From Corynebacterium macginleyi (lineage in GTDB: Bacteria > Actinomycetota > Actinomycetes > Mycobacteriales > Mycobacteriaceae), in the NCBI RefSeq assembly GCF_003688935.1, contig NZ_REGE01000005.1, forward strand, positions 17,867 through 81,866: DNA of 64,000 bases, in the 5' to 3' direction. The notes under the pieces are model-generated. The model saw only the letters and a program-made list of their open reading frames with translations, was not told the DNA's origin and did not search any database. Positions 27,253-36,345 of this stretch are shown piece after piece (the stretch's first letter is position 1; every line of letters starts with the position of its first letter). The translations under genes and the position numbers were made by a program.

Positions 27253-29017
27253 TGCCTCTATGCCTGCCAGTTCGCGGCTGCGCGATCCGCTACTTACTCG
27301 CAGTGTAAAAAAGCTGCTGAGTCCGGCCGGCCATAAGCTCTATAAACGGTATACCTTTCTATCTCTTTTCGTCGGCGTGCTTGACGGCCTCGCCGTTCTC
27401 ACACTTGTGCCGCTTACACAAGCGCTCGTTGGTGATACAACGATCGCGCCATGGATGTGGTTGCTCGTAGCAATTGCGCTCGGAGCTTTTATACTCCGCT
27501 TTTTCGCCACCATGGCCTCGTACCACACGTCTTTGGATTTTGCGCGATCCGCGCACACGACCGTGGGCGATAAATTAGCGACGCTTCCCCTCGGATGGTT
27601 CGTACCGTCTAATACCGGCGGTTTATCTCGCCTCGTCTCAGATCGCTTCATGGTAGCGGCCGAGACTATTGCGAATGTTCTAGGTATTGTATATCGCGAT
27701 AGCGCCGCACTTGTCACTCTGTTAGTAGGAGCATGTTTCTGGAATCTGCAGCTAGGCCTAGTCTTTCTTATCATCGCACCGGTGGCGCTCGCGGTGATGC
27801 AGTTGGCTGCATGGATCCGAGAGAAGGCATCGAACCGCGCACTCGAGCCGAGTAAAGAGCTCTCCCAGCGCATCGTGGAATTTGCTAACCACCAACCGGC
27901 GCTGCGCGCGGCAGGAAAGTCACAAGGTTTTGCACCTCTAGAGCAAGCACTGGAAATCGACCATAAAGCACGATTACGGGAGCTATGGGTATCAACATTA
28001 GCTTTGCTGTTCAACGGCATAGTGGTGCAGATCTTCATCGTGACCCTCATTACGGTCACCGCAGATCTTGCCATTGAAGGCACACTCTCGCCGCTAGAAA
28101 CAATTGCGATCATCGGAATCAGCTTGAGGTTTACCCGCACCCTAGAGCAACTGGGGAATTCTTTCGTCGGTTTAGACGCCGGCCGTATCGCACTTGCCGA
28201 AACCGAGCTCATCACGGATACGCCTTCCCTCCCGGAACCCACCAATCCGCAGCCAGGAGATGGTTCAGGCAGTGTCGAACTGAACAATGTCACGTTTGGG
28301 TACGGCGATAAGCCGGTTTTGGTAGATGTAAATTTCCATGCTCGGCCGGGCACAGTTACCGCCATTGTCGGTCCTTCCGGCTCCGGAAAGACTACAATTG
28401 CGCGCCTTATTTCGCGATTTTGGGATGTAGATTCCGGAGCGGTGATGGTTGACGGCGTAGATATCCGCGAGCTTGGAACCGAACGGCTAATGTCCAGACT
28501 GTCCATGGTCTTTCAGGACGTCTACCTCTTTGATGGTTCTCTGATCGCAAATATCCGCGTTGGTCGTCCCGATGCCTCCGATGAGGAAATTTTCCGCGCA
28601 GCTAATCTTTCAGGTGTGACATCTATTGCGAACCGCCTAGGGTGGCACACGCCGGTTGGTGAAGGAGGACGGCTTCTATCCGGTGGCGAACGCCAGCGCG
28701 TATCTGTAGCTCGTGCACTGCTCAAACAAGCGCCTATTGTGCTCTTTGATGAGGCTACTTCCGCACTCGATGCTGAGAATGAGGCAAATATCCTTGCCGC
28801 AATGGACGAGTTGAGGGCGCAATCAACTTTCATCGTCATCGCCCATAAGCTAGATACAATTAAATCTGCTGATCAAATCGTAGTCCTGGATAAACACGGG
28901 CGCGTCAGCCAGCTTGGCACACACGCTGAACTTTCCGTTGTTCCCGGTATCTACCGTCACTTCTGGCAACAACGCAAGGCAGCGCATGGATGGACGATCG
29001 ATTCTGGGCGCGATTAA
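27245..29017 (+). CDS. ABC half-transporter (membrane + ATPase), YbtQ/IrtB-like partner
   Basis: 590 residues; six-helix membrane domain (about 35-320) and ATPase with Walker A GPSGSGKTT (about 377), signature LSGGERQRVSVARA, Walker B IVLFDEATSALD and switch His in VIAHKLD. The start ATG overlaps the upstream gene by 8 bp. Presumed heterodimer partner of 25504-27252. Both ATP sites of the pair look intact. It is the last gene of the cassette; a hairpin terminator follows at once. Confidence 0.85.
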   Translation: MSNASMPASSRLRDPLLTRSVKKLLSPAGHKLYKRYTFLSLFVGVLDGLAVLTLVPLTQALVGDTTIAPWMWLLVAIALGAFILRFFATMASYHTSLDFARSAHTTVGDKLATLPLGWFVPSNTGGLSRLVSDRFMVAAETIANVLGIVYRDSAALVTLLVGACFWNLQLGLVFLIIAPVALAVMQLAAWIREKASNRALEPSKELSQRIVEFANHQPALRAAGKSQGFAPLEQALEIDHKARLRELWVSTLALLFNGIVVQIFIVTLITVTADLAIEGTLSPLETIAIIGISLRFTRTLEQLGNSFVGLDAGRIALAETELITDTPSLPEPTNPQPGDGSGSVELNNVTFGYGDKPVLVDVNFHARPGTVTAIVGPSGSGKTTIARLISRFWDVDSGAVMVDGVDIRELGTERLMSRLSMVFQDVYLFDGSLIANIRVGRPDASDEEIFRAANLSGVTSIANRLGWHTPVGEGGRLLSGGERQRVSVARALLKQAPIVLFDEATSALDAENEANILAAMDELRAQSTFIVIAHKLDTIKSADQIVVLDKHGRVSQLGTHAELSVVPGIYRHFWQQRKAAHGWTIDSGRD

Positions 29018-29022
29018 TGAGC

Positions 29023-29061
29023 ACCGAGGTAGGAATGCTTTGGGCCACTTCCTACTTCGGT
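29023..29061 (+). terminator. Terminator of the ECF/ABC cassette
   Basis: Stem ACCGAGGTAGGAA 29023-29035 with TTCCTACTTCGGT 29049-29061 (13 bp, one G-U pair), loop 13 nt, beginning 6 bp after the last stop codon. The 3' tail is only TTAAACTAAC, so termination may be imperfect. Confidence 0.75.
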
Positions 29062-29082
29062 TAAACTAACTCCGATTATTTC

Positions 29083-29331
29083 TTAAGCTGGCCAAGGTTC
29101 TCTGCCGCAGCACCTACCAGTAGCCTCCGCCGAGGCAAACCCAAGGCCCAATTCATAAAGAAGGCCCAGTTCATAAAAGAGCAGCGGTGCGGCATTGAGC
29201 CAAACATTCGTATCCGGCCCCATACACGGGACTAAGATAAGGACACCGGTGAATGCCAAGCCGAGCCCGCCGAACACGATCGCGGGCGTCTTATATTCGC
29301 TGATACCTAAGCCGCCATTGCGTTCAATTAC
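29083..29331 (-). pseudogene. Membrane-protein-like remnant
   Basis: An 82-codon open stretch without an ATG (first possible start GTG 29277, 64 residues). It reads like one and a half membrane helices (AIVFGGLGLAFTGVLILVP) followed by a tandem repeat LLFYELGLLYELGLGF that reflects an 18-bp direct repeat (ggcccaattcataaag / ggcccagttcataaaa near 29147-29180). No ribosome site is seen, and it ends in unconvincing sequence. It may be the decayed 3' part of a membrane gene. I do not recognise the family. Confidence 0.3.
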
Positions 29332-29343
29332 CTATCCAAGATA

Positions 29344-29384
29344 AACGCACTAGTCCCTTCAAGAAAGGCCTGCTGTAGTGCGTT
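29344..29384. repeat. Inverted repeat between the remnant and the bc1 terminator
   Basis: AACGCACTA 29344-29352 and TAGTGCGTT 29376-29384, perfect 9-bp arms, 23-nt loop. No U-tract. It could be a scar of a mobile element or a small hairpin. Confidence 0.45.
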
Positions 29385-29420
29385 AAGACAGCAAACCCGC
29401 CACTCCAATCAATACTGTAA

Positions 29421-29465
29421 AAAGAAGAGCCTGCTGTCCACCAAGATTTAAGTGGACAGCAGGCT
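29421..29465 (-). terminator. Strong terminator of the ctaE-qcrCAB operon
   Basis: Minus-strand stem AGCCTGCTGTCCAC / GTGGACAGCAGGCT (14 bp perfect, plus-strand 29428-29441 with 29452-29465), 10-nt loop, then CTTCTTTTTAC. It begins 37 bp past the qcrB stop. Confidence 0.95.
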
Positions 29466-29501
29466 CGTCTGGTGAGCGTGTATGGAACTAACCAGGAAAG
29501 G

Positions 29502-31124
29502 TTAGATTCGACCGTTTTCTTCGTCCTCACGACGGTTAGCCTCGTTGAGGCGGCGGAACATTTCCGCTTCTTCCTCGCGGTTCTCCTCGTGAATATCGTG
29601 AACGCGGCGCATGAGTGCCGGATCATCCGGGCTGAAGATGCCCTGAATCTCGGAGTCAGCGTAACCGAGGTGGTTAAGTTGCTTCGGTACCTGAGCGCCT
29701 GCGTACTCTAGCGGTACTGCATGGCCGTGCTCATCAACCGGGCCAAGCGGCTGGTGAACCTCAATGAAGGAACCATTCGGTAGCTGCTTAATGACACCAG
29801 TAGCAATACCATGCTCCAGAACCTCACGGTCAGAACGCTGGAGACCAACGCAAATGCGGTAGGTCATGAAGTAAGCAATTGGTGGCAAGATAATCAGGCC
29901 GATACGCCCAACCCAGGTCATCGCATTCAGCGAAATCTGGAAGAAGTGCGCAACGTGGTCGTTACCACCGGATAAGGTAACCAGCAGGAAGAACACGATT
30001 GCTGCGGCACCGATAGCGGAACGGGTAGGAACGTCGCGAGGACGCTGCAGAAGGTTGTGGTGAGCATCGTCACCAGTGAACTTCTTCTCCAAGAACGGGT
30101 AGGCAAACAGCAGTGCCACCATCAGACCACACAACAGCGCGACCCAAAAAGCGGAAGGAATCGTGTAATTACCCAGGTACAGCTCCCAAGCTGGCATGAC
30201 ACGAGCCACACCGTCTGTCCAGAGCATGTAGATATCGGGCTGAGAACCTGCGGAAACCTGCGATGGGTTATACGGACCAAGCAACCAGATGGCGTTAATG
30301 GTCAGCACTCCGGACATCAAAGCCAACACGCCAGCAACCATCATGCCCATACCAATTGCCTTAGTTGCGAAGACCGGCATAATGCGCACACCAACAACGT
30401 TGTTCTCGGCGCGACCCGGTCCAGGGAACTGGGTGTGCTTCTGGAACCACACCATGATCAAGTGCGCTGCGATGAGGCCCAGGATGACGCCCGGGATGAC
30501 CAGAACGTGAAGGATATAGAAGCGGTCCAGCATCAAATCGGACGGGAAATCGCCGTTGAAGATGGCCCAGTGCAACCAAGTACCGATAATCGGCAGGCCT
30601 AAGATGATGGCGGACATAATGCGCAGACCGACGCCGGAAAGAAGGTCGTCCGGCAAGGAGTAACCAAGGAATCCCTCGACCATGCCCAGCAGGATAAGGG
30701 TACAACCAATAATCCAGTTGGCTTCGCGGGGTCGGCGGAAAGCACCGGTGAAGAAAATGCGCAGCATGTGCGCGACCATCGACATCATGAACAGCAGTGC
30801 TGCCCAGTGGTGCATTTGGCGGATAAAGAGACCGCCACGTACCTCGAAGGAAATATCGAGTGCCGTTGCATAGGCCCGCGACATCTCGACACCGTTAAGC
30901 GGTGCATAGGTGCCGTCGTAGATGACCTTTGTGATGGAAGGGTCGAAGAATAGCGCCAGGTATATACCCGTTAGTAGAAGAATGATGAAGCTGTACAGCG
31001 CCATCTCACCGAGCATGAAGGACCAGTGGGTTGGGAAAACCTTATTCAGCTGCGTCCTTAACACGCCGGCGGCGCTGTAACGCTCATCCATGTTGTTGCC
31101 CATTTGGGCCAGTTTATTGCTCAT
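29502..31124 (-). CDS. qcrB: Cytochrome bc1 complex cytochrome b subunit
   Basis: 540 residues, the long actinobacterial form with a C-terminal charged extension (about 430-540). Heme-b His pairs are in [25 protein letters not shown] helix 2 (e.g. [10 protein letters not shown]) and helix 4 ([17 protein letters not shown]); the Qo-site PEWY-like position is in the loop after GPYNPSQVS. It oxidises menaquinol and passes electrons to the Rieske centre and diheme c1 in a bcc-aa3 supercomplex. Start ATG overlaps the qcrA stop (ATGA). Last gene of the ctaE-qcrCAB operon. Confidence 0.95.
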   Translation of the reverse strand: MSNKLAQMGNNMDERYSAAGVLRTQLNKVFPTHWSFMLGEMALYSFIILLLTGIYLALFFDPSITKVIYDGTYAPLNGVEMSRAYATALDISFEVRGGLFIRQMHHWAALLFMMSMVAHMLRIFFTGAFRRPREANWIIGCTLILLGMVEGFLGYSLPDDLLSGVGLRIMSAIILGLPIIGTWLHWAIFNGDFPSDLMLDRFYILHVLVIPGVILGLIAAHLIMVWFQKHTQFPGPGRAENNVVGVRIMPVFATKAIGMGMMVAGVLALMSGVLTINAIWLLGPYNPSQVSAGSQPDIYMLWTDGVARVMPAWELYLGNYTIPSAFWVALLCGLMVALLFAYPFLEKKFTGDDAHHNLLQRPRDVPTRSAIGAAAIVFFLLVTLSGGNDHVAHFFQISLNAMTWVGRIGLIILPPIAYFMTYRICVGLQRSDREVLEHGIATGVIKQLPNGSFIEVHQPLGPVDEHGHAVPLEYAGAQVPKQLNHLGYADSEIQGIFSPDDPALMRRVHDIHEENREEEAEMFRRLNEANRREDEENGRI

Positions 31125-32344
31125 TATGACTTACGCTCCCAGAATGCCGGACCGACGGGCTCAATGAAGTTGCCCTCTGCAACAAGGTAGCCCTCATCGT
31201 CCACCGTGATGGGCAGCTGTGGCAGAGCACGGGCAGCCGGGCCAAAGACCGGCTTACCGTAGTGCAGTGCGTCGAACTGCGACTGGTGGCATGGGCACAG
31301 GATTCGATTAGTCTGTGCCTCGTACAACGACGTCGGGCAACCAATGTGAGTACAAATCTTGGAGTAGGCGTAGTAATCGCCGTGGTGGAAGTTTTCTTGA
31401 CCCTCACGCTCGATCGCCTTCTGCGCATCGGAATGGCGCAGACGAATCAACATCACCGCGTTGCGGTTGCCGTGGATGGAGTGCATGTGGTGCTCATATA
31501 CGTCGCGCTTGGCGTCGTATAGGTCTCCGTCGTTGACGTCTTCTTCCGCGAGCGGGAAGACAGTCTCCATGCCGCCGGCAGCCAAGTCCTCGGGGCGGAC
31601 GCGCACTAGGCGGGTAACACCTTCGGTGGTGTAGTGCTCACCGGACGCACCGGAGTGCTTCTCAGCAATCGTGCCAGTGTCACGGGCAAGGTAGAGCTTC
31701 ACGCCCTTTTCATGCATCGTCCAACCGGAGGTCCACAGCGTGCCGTCGCCAGCATAGTTCAGGTCGTGGCGAACCTTCCAAGGGTTGCGGATTGCGCCGC
31801 CAAGGGGCGCGATAACTGTCAAGCCGAAGAGAACACCGGCTCCACCGAGCAGACCCTGAATGGTCTTGCGGCGACCCAGCGTGGAAGTTTTCCACGAATC
31901 GTTCAAGAGCGCGGTAAGAGTGCGGCGGTCCACTTCATCGGAAGGACCATCATGGCGACGCTGTACCGAAATTTCTTCCGGCAAAATCTTCTTTACGTAC
32001 TGGACGATGGCACAGCCAAGTCCAAAAATAGACAATGCAGCGGTAACACCAAGCAGCGGGGTGTAAAGAGTGTGCCACAGGAGGCCATCCTCCCCGAGCT
32101 GCTTGTACTGCCAAGGCCAGAAGAGGTAGACGCCCAGGAAGCCTAGTCCGCCGATAACGGAGATTGCCAGCCAAATAGCGACATTGCGACCGGCACGCTT
32201 TTCTGCGGGGTCACCATCAACCGGGAAACGCTCCTTGCGGAACGCAACGGTAACATCATCGAGCTCGGTACCAAGTGCAGCAAGTTCATCATTGCTCATC
32301 TTATCGAGCTCTGCGTCAGTGTAATTCTTTTTCACATTGCTCAT
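31124..32344 (-). CDS. qcrA: Rieske iron-sulfur subunit of the bc1 complex
   Basis: 406 residues from ATG 32344, which overlaps the qcrC stop (ATGA); the frame is open upstream but that overlap and the family N-terminus ([17 protein letters not shown]) decide the start. Three N-terminal membrane helices, characteristic of actinobacterial QcrA, precede the Rieske domain with [10 protein letters not shown] and [11 protein letters not shown] cluster-binding loops (about 330-355). A 170-residue insertion-bearing periplasmic region lies between. It carries electrons from menaquinol to cytochrome c1. Confidence 0.95.
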   Translation of the reverse strand: MSNVKKNYTDAELDKMSNDELAALGTELDDVTVAFRKERFPVDGDPAEKRAGRNVAIWLAISVIGGLGFLGVYLFWPWQYKQLGEDGLLWHTLYTPLLGVTAALSIFGLGCAIVQYVKKILPEEISVQRRHDGPSDEVDRRTLTALLNDSWKTSTLGRRKTIQGLLGGAGVLFGLTVIAPLGGAIRNPWKVRHDLNYAGDGTLWTSGWTMHEKGVKLYLARDTGTIAEKHSGASGEHYTTEGVTRLVRVRPEDLAAGGMETVFPLAEEDVNDGDLYDAKRDVYEHHMHSIHGNRNAVMLIRLRHSDAQKAIEREGQENFHHGDYYAYSKICTHIGCPTSLYEAQTNRILCPCHQSQFDALHYGKPVFGPAARALPQLPITVDDEGYLVAEGNFIEPVGPAFWERKS

Positions 32345-33225
32345 GAGCGCGATCCAATCCACATAGCAGCGGCGCACAGGGCGCTGATACCAATAATCCA
32401 CATTGCTAGGCCTTCAGCCACTGGGCCGAGACCACCAAGGTCCCAACCGGCGGGAGACGGAGTCTCTTCTGCCGACTTCAGGTAGGCAATAATATCTTTC
32501 TTTTCATCTGCAGTCAGCTGACGGTCAGAGAACTTTGGCATATTCTGCGGACCGGTCAACATTGCCTGATAGATTTCCTGCTCGTTGGCAGGTGCAAGCT
32601 CAGGGGCGTATTTACCGGAGGAGAGCGCACCACCCTGACCGGTGAAGTTGTGGCAAGACGCACAGTTCATGCGGAAGAGTTCAGAGCCCTTAGCGACATC
32701 TTCGGCCTGAATGCGGCCGTTGTAGTTGGCGCCGCGAAGGGACTCTTGAGCAATGCTTCCGTCGTCGTTGTAGACGATATCCGCACCGCCACCATTCGCA
32801 GCAACATAAGCGGCCAGTGCCAACGTCTGCTGTTCGGTGTATCGAGGCGCCTTTCGCTCCGCCTGAGCATCGTTGGACATCATCGGCATGCGCCCAGAGT
32901 GAACTTGGAAGTACACTGAGCCGGCGCCGATACCTACGAGAGAGGGTCCACGGCCTTCGATACCCTGCAGATTGGCACCGTGACAAGTAATACAGGCGGT
33001 GTCGTAGATGTCCTTACCCTCTTGCACGAGGGCTTGGTCATCTTTTTCCGCCGTTGCGACCTGAGCATCAGGGGTCAAGGCAGAAGCCAAGACACCGGCG
33101 CCGGTCAAACCGATGGCCAAAGCGAAACCACCGGCCAGGGAGCGCTTCGCCTTACGGCGACGCCGGGTCTTCTTAGCCGTGGCAGTGGTCTGCTCCACTG
33201 CCTCGGACTGCGAATTGTTATCCAT
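32341..33225 (-). CDS. qcrC: Diheme cytochrome c1 of the bc1 complex
   Basis: 294 residues from the second of two adjacent ATGs (33225; the first, 33228, is too close to AAAGGA). An Arg/Lys-rich N-terminus and a signal-anchor helix ([21 protein letters not shown]) are followed by two c-type heme motifs, CITCH (about 78) and CASCH (about 185), and a C-terminal membrane helix. Actinobacteria lack a soluble cytochrome c; the second heme passes electrons directly to the CuA of oxidase. In the order ctaE-qcrC-qcrA-qcrB. Confidence 0.94.
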   Translation of the reverse strand: MDNNSQSEAVEQTTATAKKTRRRRKAKRSLAGGFALAIGLTGAGVLASALTPDAQVATAEKDDQALVQEGKDIYDTACITCHGANLQGIEGRGPSLVGIGAGSVYFQVHSGRMPMMSNDAQAERKAPRYTEQQTLALAAYVAANGGGADIVYNDDGSIAQESLRGANYNGRIQAEDVAKGSELFRMNCASCHNFTGQGGALSSGKYAPELAPANEQEIYQAMLTGPQNMPKFSDRQLTADEKKDIIAYLKSAEETPSPAGWDLGGLGPVAEGLAMWIIGISALCAAAMWIGSRS

Positions 33226-33284
33226 CATTTTCCTTTAGATAACTCGAACACGGAAGGACTGGTTTGGGGAGAGGCTCGCCAACA

Positions 33285-33932
33285 CTACTGAATCAAGTAG
33301 ATAACGGTGAACACACCGATCCACACAACGTCAACGAAGTGCCAGTAGTAAGACACCGCCATAGCGGCAGTTGCCTGTGCCGGCGTGAATTTTGATTTAG
33401 CGATACGCGCCAAAATGATTCCGAATGAAATCAAACCGGCGGTTACGTGCGCAGCGTGGAAGCCGGTGATGATGTAAAACACCGAACCAAAGACGCTAGA
33501 TTGTACCGTAACGCCTGCGTGAATTAACTCAGCCCACTCAAACGCCATGATGCCGAGGAAGCCAACACCCAATACCACAGTGATGGTGTACCAGAGTCGA
33601 AGCTTGTAAACGTCACCCCTTTCTGCGGCAAATACGCCGAACTGCGAGGTCACGGAGGAAGAAATCAACACTGCAGTAATGAGAAAACCCATTGGCACGT
33701 TGATATGGGCAGTATGCTCTGCCCAATCGCCTTCCTGACCGTTCGCTCGCGAGGTGAACCACATCGCGAACAGTCCGGCAAAGAACATCAATTCCTGAGA
33801 CAGGAACACGATGGTACCCACGCTGACCATGTTGGGTCGATTCAGCGAGGCAATACGTGGTGCTGTCATACCTTGGTTAGAAACTACGCTCGTCACAGTC
33901 GTAATTATTGCCGTTCCAGACCCTAAAGTCAC
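33285..33932 (-). CDS. ctaE: Cytochrome aa3 oxidase subunit III
   Basis: 215 residues with five to six membrane helices; RPNMVSVGTIVFLSQELMFF and the terminal AVSYYWHFVDVVWIGVF are subunit III signatures. Start GTG 33932 follows GGGGGGAATCGAA; a GTG at 33896 is an alternative. First gene of ctaE-qcrCAB, 57 bp upstream of qcrC. It stabilises the oxidase and proton uptake in the supercomplex. The operon promoter must lie in 33933-34260. Confidence 0.93.
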   Translation of the reverse strand: MTLGSGTAIITTVTSVVSNQGMTAPRIASLNRPNMVSVGTIVFLSQELMFFAGLFAMWFTSRANGQEGDWAEHTAHINVPMGFLITAVLISSSVTSQFGVFAAERGDVYKLRLWYTITVVLGVGFLGIMAFEWAELIHAGVTVQSSVFGSVFYIITGFHAAHVTAGLISFGIILARIAKSKFTPAQATAAMAVSYYWHFVDVVWIGVFTVIYLIQ

Positions 33933-34267
33933 TTCGATTCCCCCCGGTTTCCTCTATCCAATTTTTACTGAATTGCCAGCTACCAATACAGAAACACCAG
34001 GGACGCAACGACAATAATTACCTGGGAACTTTTTCAATTTCTATCCGACGTGACATCAACGCAGGTAAAGCACTTAAACTTCAGCTACAGTCACAATCCC
34101 CGCCGTTTTACATAACGAGCGCACTACGACCAGGCCGGCACCCGCAACCGGTTTCGGTAAATTTCTTAGAGAGATAAATCACATGTCAATTTTCGACAAA
34201 ATAGCTGAATTGCAACTTTTGGTTGACCCCCGAAAAATACCGTTTAACGTGCTGGGATGCGCTTATA
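33933..34267. other. Upstream region of the ctaE-qcrCAB operon
   Basis: Non-coding, AT-richer than the surrounding genes. It should hold the minus-strand operon promoter; a minus-strand TGTGATTTATCTCTAA near 34160-34180 has one perfect GlxR half-site and one poor one. On the plus strand TTGACC occurs at about 34214 and TATAAT at 34264-34269. Confidence 0.4.
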
Positions 34268-34399
34268 ATGCCACTTGAAACTTGGGCACAATCCTTCTCT
34301 TCCGCCTGTGCAACATCTCTTGACCGTTGGGAACTTTTCGTTGCTATTTACGACGGGATCGCCAAAGCCCTCCTCACTGAGCACGGTGAGGAGGGCTGA
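34268..34399 (+). CDS. Candidate 43-residue protein between ctaF and ctaE
   Basis: An uninterrupted ATG-to-TGA frame encoding MPLETWAQSFSSACATSL, then DRWELFVAIYDGIAKALL and the tail TEHGEEG. The composition (Trp, Phe, Tyr spaced as in an amphipathic helix, acidic end) is protein-like and there is no signal peptide. It opposes both flanking oxidase genes, and its last codons form the ctaF terminator hairpin. Gene numbering in C. glutamicum (ctaE cg2406, ctaF cg2408) leaves room for a small gene here. A ribosome site is weak (GGGA 11 nt upstream) and TATAAT overlaps the ATG, which argues against that -10 serving it. Existence is uncertain. Confidence 0.35.
   Translation: MPLETWAQSFSSACATSLDRWELFVAIYDGIAKALLTEHGEEG
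34366..34397 (-). terminator. Terminator of the ctaC-ctaF operon
   Basis: Stem AGCCCTCCTCAC 34366-34377 with GTGAGGAGGGCT 34386-34397, perfect 12 bp, 8-nt loop; on the minus strand it is followed by TTTGG. It starts 35 bp past the ctaF stop. It overlaps the 3' codons of the candidate plus-strand ORF. Confidence 0.8.
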
Positions 34400-34432
34400 G
34401 AAGTTTAGGCAGTGGCTACGACTAGATAAAAA

Positions 34433-34864
34433 CTAGTGCTTTTCTTTTGGCAGACCATATTGCAGGGACAAGCCGGTACAAGCTGCAATCAAGCACGCGG
34501 CACCCAAGGCGATGAGCCAGTAGTACAAGAAGATGACGCCGAGACCCAAGAGGGCGATGGAACCTGTCATGGCCAATGGCCAAATGGAGCTTGGGGAGAA
34601 GAAGCCCAAGATACCAGCAGAGTCTTCGGTCTCTGCTTCTTCCCAGTCTTCTGGCAAAACATCGCTGCGGTTATCGGTGAAGTGAAGGTACCCGCCCAGC
34701 ATCAGGCAAAGCACGATGGAGAGGAGCATGCCCACGATGCCAACCCACTCGGGGCCGTAGAGGTAACCATCATCCTTAACAAAGGTGACGCCGAGGATGT
34801 AAACAATCAGCGAAACGAAAAGGTATGTTGCGATTGAGTAAAAGACTTTCGATGTTGCACGCAT
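34433..34864 (-). CDS. ctaF: Cytochrome aa3 oxidase subunit IV (actinobacterial)
   Basis: 143 residues with four membrane helices: [20 protein letters not shown] at the N-terminus, then [20 protein letters not shown], a [19 protein letters not shown] helix and a C-terminal pair. Matches the actinobacteria-specific subunit IV. It is 19 bp after ctaC in the same operon and ends at the 34366-34397 terminator. Confidence 0.93.
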   Translation of the reverse strand: MRATSKVFYSIATYLFVSLIVYILGVTFVKDDGYLYGPEWVGIVGMLLSIVLCLMLGGYLHFTDNRSDVLPEDWEEAETEDSAGILGFFSPSSIWPLAMTGSIALLGLGVIFLYYWLIALGAACLIAACTGLSLQYGLPKEKH

Positions 34865-34883
34865 TGTGTAGTGTCCTTATCTC

Positions 34884-35957
34884 TTATGCCGCGGTCTTGA
34901 CGTAGTTGTTGCCGTCGGCAGTGTCGCGCTCGCCGGAGAACGGATGGGTGGTAACTGCGTACGGATCCTGGCCAATCGCCTTCAAAGCCTCGGCGTTAGT
35001 GGCTTCCGGGTTCTTCTCGCGGAAATCCATATAGTCGTTGAAGTCCTCTGGGGACACGACACGAATTTCAAAGTTCATCATGGAGTGGTAGGTACCGCAC
35101 ATCTCGGCACAACGGCCCACGAAGGCGCCCTGTTTATCAATCGACTCGATCTGGAAGCTGCGCTCCTGAGCGTTGGCTTCGGGGTGGGCGTAGACGTCGC
35201 GCTTGAACAAAAACTCCGGGACCCAGAACGCGTGAGAAACGTCAGCAGAAGCCAAACGGAACTCGATTGCGGTATCGGACGGAAGAACCAGGACCGGTAC
35301 CTCTTCGGTAGATCCAACGGTTTCAATCTTGTTGTAGTTGAGGTAGGAAAGGTCACCCTTGGACTTGCCATGAATTGGGTTGGGGTTATCCACACCCTCA
35401 GGGTCATGAGAAGACTTTTCCGCTTCGGCCTGACGCGCTTCGTCTACACCGTTGTAGTTTTCACCGTTCACACGGTTTTCGGCATAGCCGAACTTCCAGT
35501 TCCACTGGAATGCGGTGACGTCAACAACGACCTCGGGATCCTTATCCAACGCGGTGACTTTCTGTTGAGTCTGCACCGTGAAGAAGAACAAGGTCATGAT
35601 GATCAAGATTGGAACGATGGTCAACACCATCTCCAACGGCACGTTGTACTGCGTCTGGCGCGGGAACTCACCCTTGCCATCACGCTTAGCCTTCTTTGCA
35701 CTCCAGTGGAAAATTGCGGTGAGGAATAGACCCCACATAATGAAGCCGACAATCCAGGCTGCAACCCAGACCCAAATCCAGAAGTTGTACATTGCTTCAG
35801 CCTCAGGGGTAACACCCTTTGGCCAACCGAATCCCAGGAGGTTCTCTACAGCAGTTGGCGCCTGAACGTCACAACCAGCCAGGGCGAGACCGCCAAGGGC
35901 GAGTGCGCCAGCTACGCCCGCCTTACGAGCGAAGGTGCGCTTATTACGCTGTCCCAC
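34884..35957 (-). CDS. ctaC: Cytochrome aa3 oxidase subunit II (lipoprotein, CuA)
   Basis: 357 residues from GTG 35957 (AGAAAGG upstream; family N-terminus). Signal peptide with lipobox LALAGC (lipid-anchored Cys about residue 31), two membrane helices, then a cupredoxin domain with CuA ligands: HAFWVPEF and GRCAEMCGTYHSMM (C-x3-C-x3-H-x2-M). A ~40-residue charged insertion (about 165-205, around GVDEARQAEAEKSSHDPEG) is the corynebacterial loop thought to help contact cytochrome c1. Divergent from ltsA. Confidence 0.94.
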   Translation of the reverse strand: MGQRNKRTFARKAGVAGALALGGLALAGCDVQAPTAVENLLGFGWPKGVTPEAEAMYNFWIWVWVAAWIVGFIMWGLFLTAIFHWSAKKAKRDGKGEFPRQTQYNVPLEMVLTIVPILIIMTLFFFTVQTQQKVTALDKDPEVVVDVTAFQWNWKFGYAENRVNGENYNGVDEARQAEAEKSSHDPEGVDNPNPIHGKSKGDLSYLNYNKIETVGSTEEVPVLVLPSDTAIEFRLASADVSHAFWVPEFLFKRDVYAHPEANAQERSFQIESIDKQGAFVGRCAEMCGTYHSMMNFEIRVVSPEDFNDYMDFREKNPEATNAEALKAIGQDPYAVTTHPFSGERDTADGNNYVKTAA

Positions 35958-36345
35958 GTGTGTTCTGCCTTTCTGTCCACACAAACTTCTCGAATACTCA
36001 CAGAGCACCCTTACCCAATCAGAATAATGGATAAATGCTTGGTTCCCAGCCGTTTCGAAGCTAGAAAAGAGACCCAGCGCGCTCGATTAGCATTCACGTC
36101 CCAGTAGGTTACCGCCCCACCTGCACAATGTTCCAACCGTACCCCCAGTCCACACCGTCACCGTGTGCCTCAACTCACACGCAACAATCCCGGCCATCAT
36201 CCGAAAGTTCGCACCCTTACGGGGAAGCTAAATCTAAGCTTCTCTACACTTTCTTTCAAGCCGTGGCGCTTTCTGGTTTCCACTCCACTCGCCGTAAAGT
36301 AGAGCAACAAGCACTAGTCGCTTAAGTAAAAGGAGCTATCTTTAC
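35958..36345. other. Divergent ctaC / ltsA promoter region
   Basis: 388 bp without a supported gene. It holds a GlxR-like site (36164-36179). TAAATG/TAAGCT-like A+T patches near 36030 and 36232 are possible -10 areas for ctaC and ltsA respectively, but I cannot assign starts. AAAAGGAGC at 36329-36337 is the ltsA ribosome site. Confidence 0.5.
36164..36179. promoter_or_regulatory. GlxR-like site between ctaC and ltsA
   Basis: TGTGCCTCAACTCACA matches TGTGA-N6-TCACA except for one base in the left half-site. GlxR is known to control aa3 oxidase genes in C. glutamicum, so regulation of ctaCF is inferred; ltsA could also be affected. Confidence 0.55.

Noticed and set aside
27340..28506. 388-codon minus-strand ORF in the second ABC half-transporter
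   Set aside because: Antisense to a gene with complete Walker A, signature and Walker B motifs.
34264..34269. TATAAT as promoter of the 43-codon ORF
   Set aside because: The box overlaps the ATG itself, so it cannot start a transcript that includes that codon.
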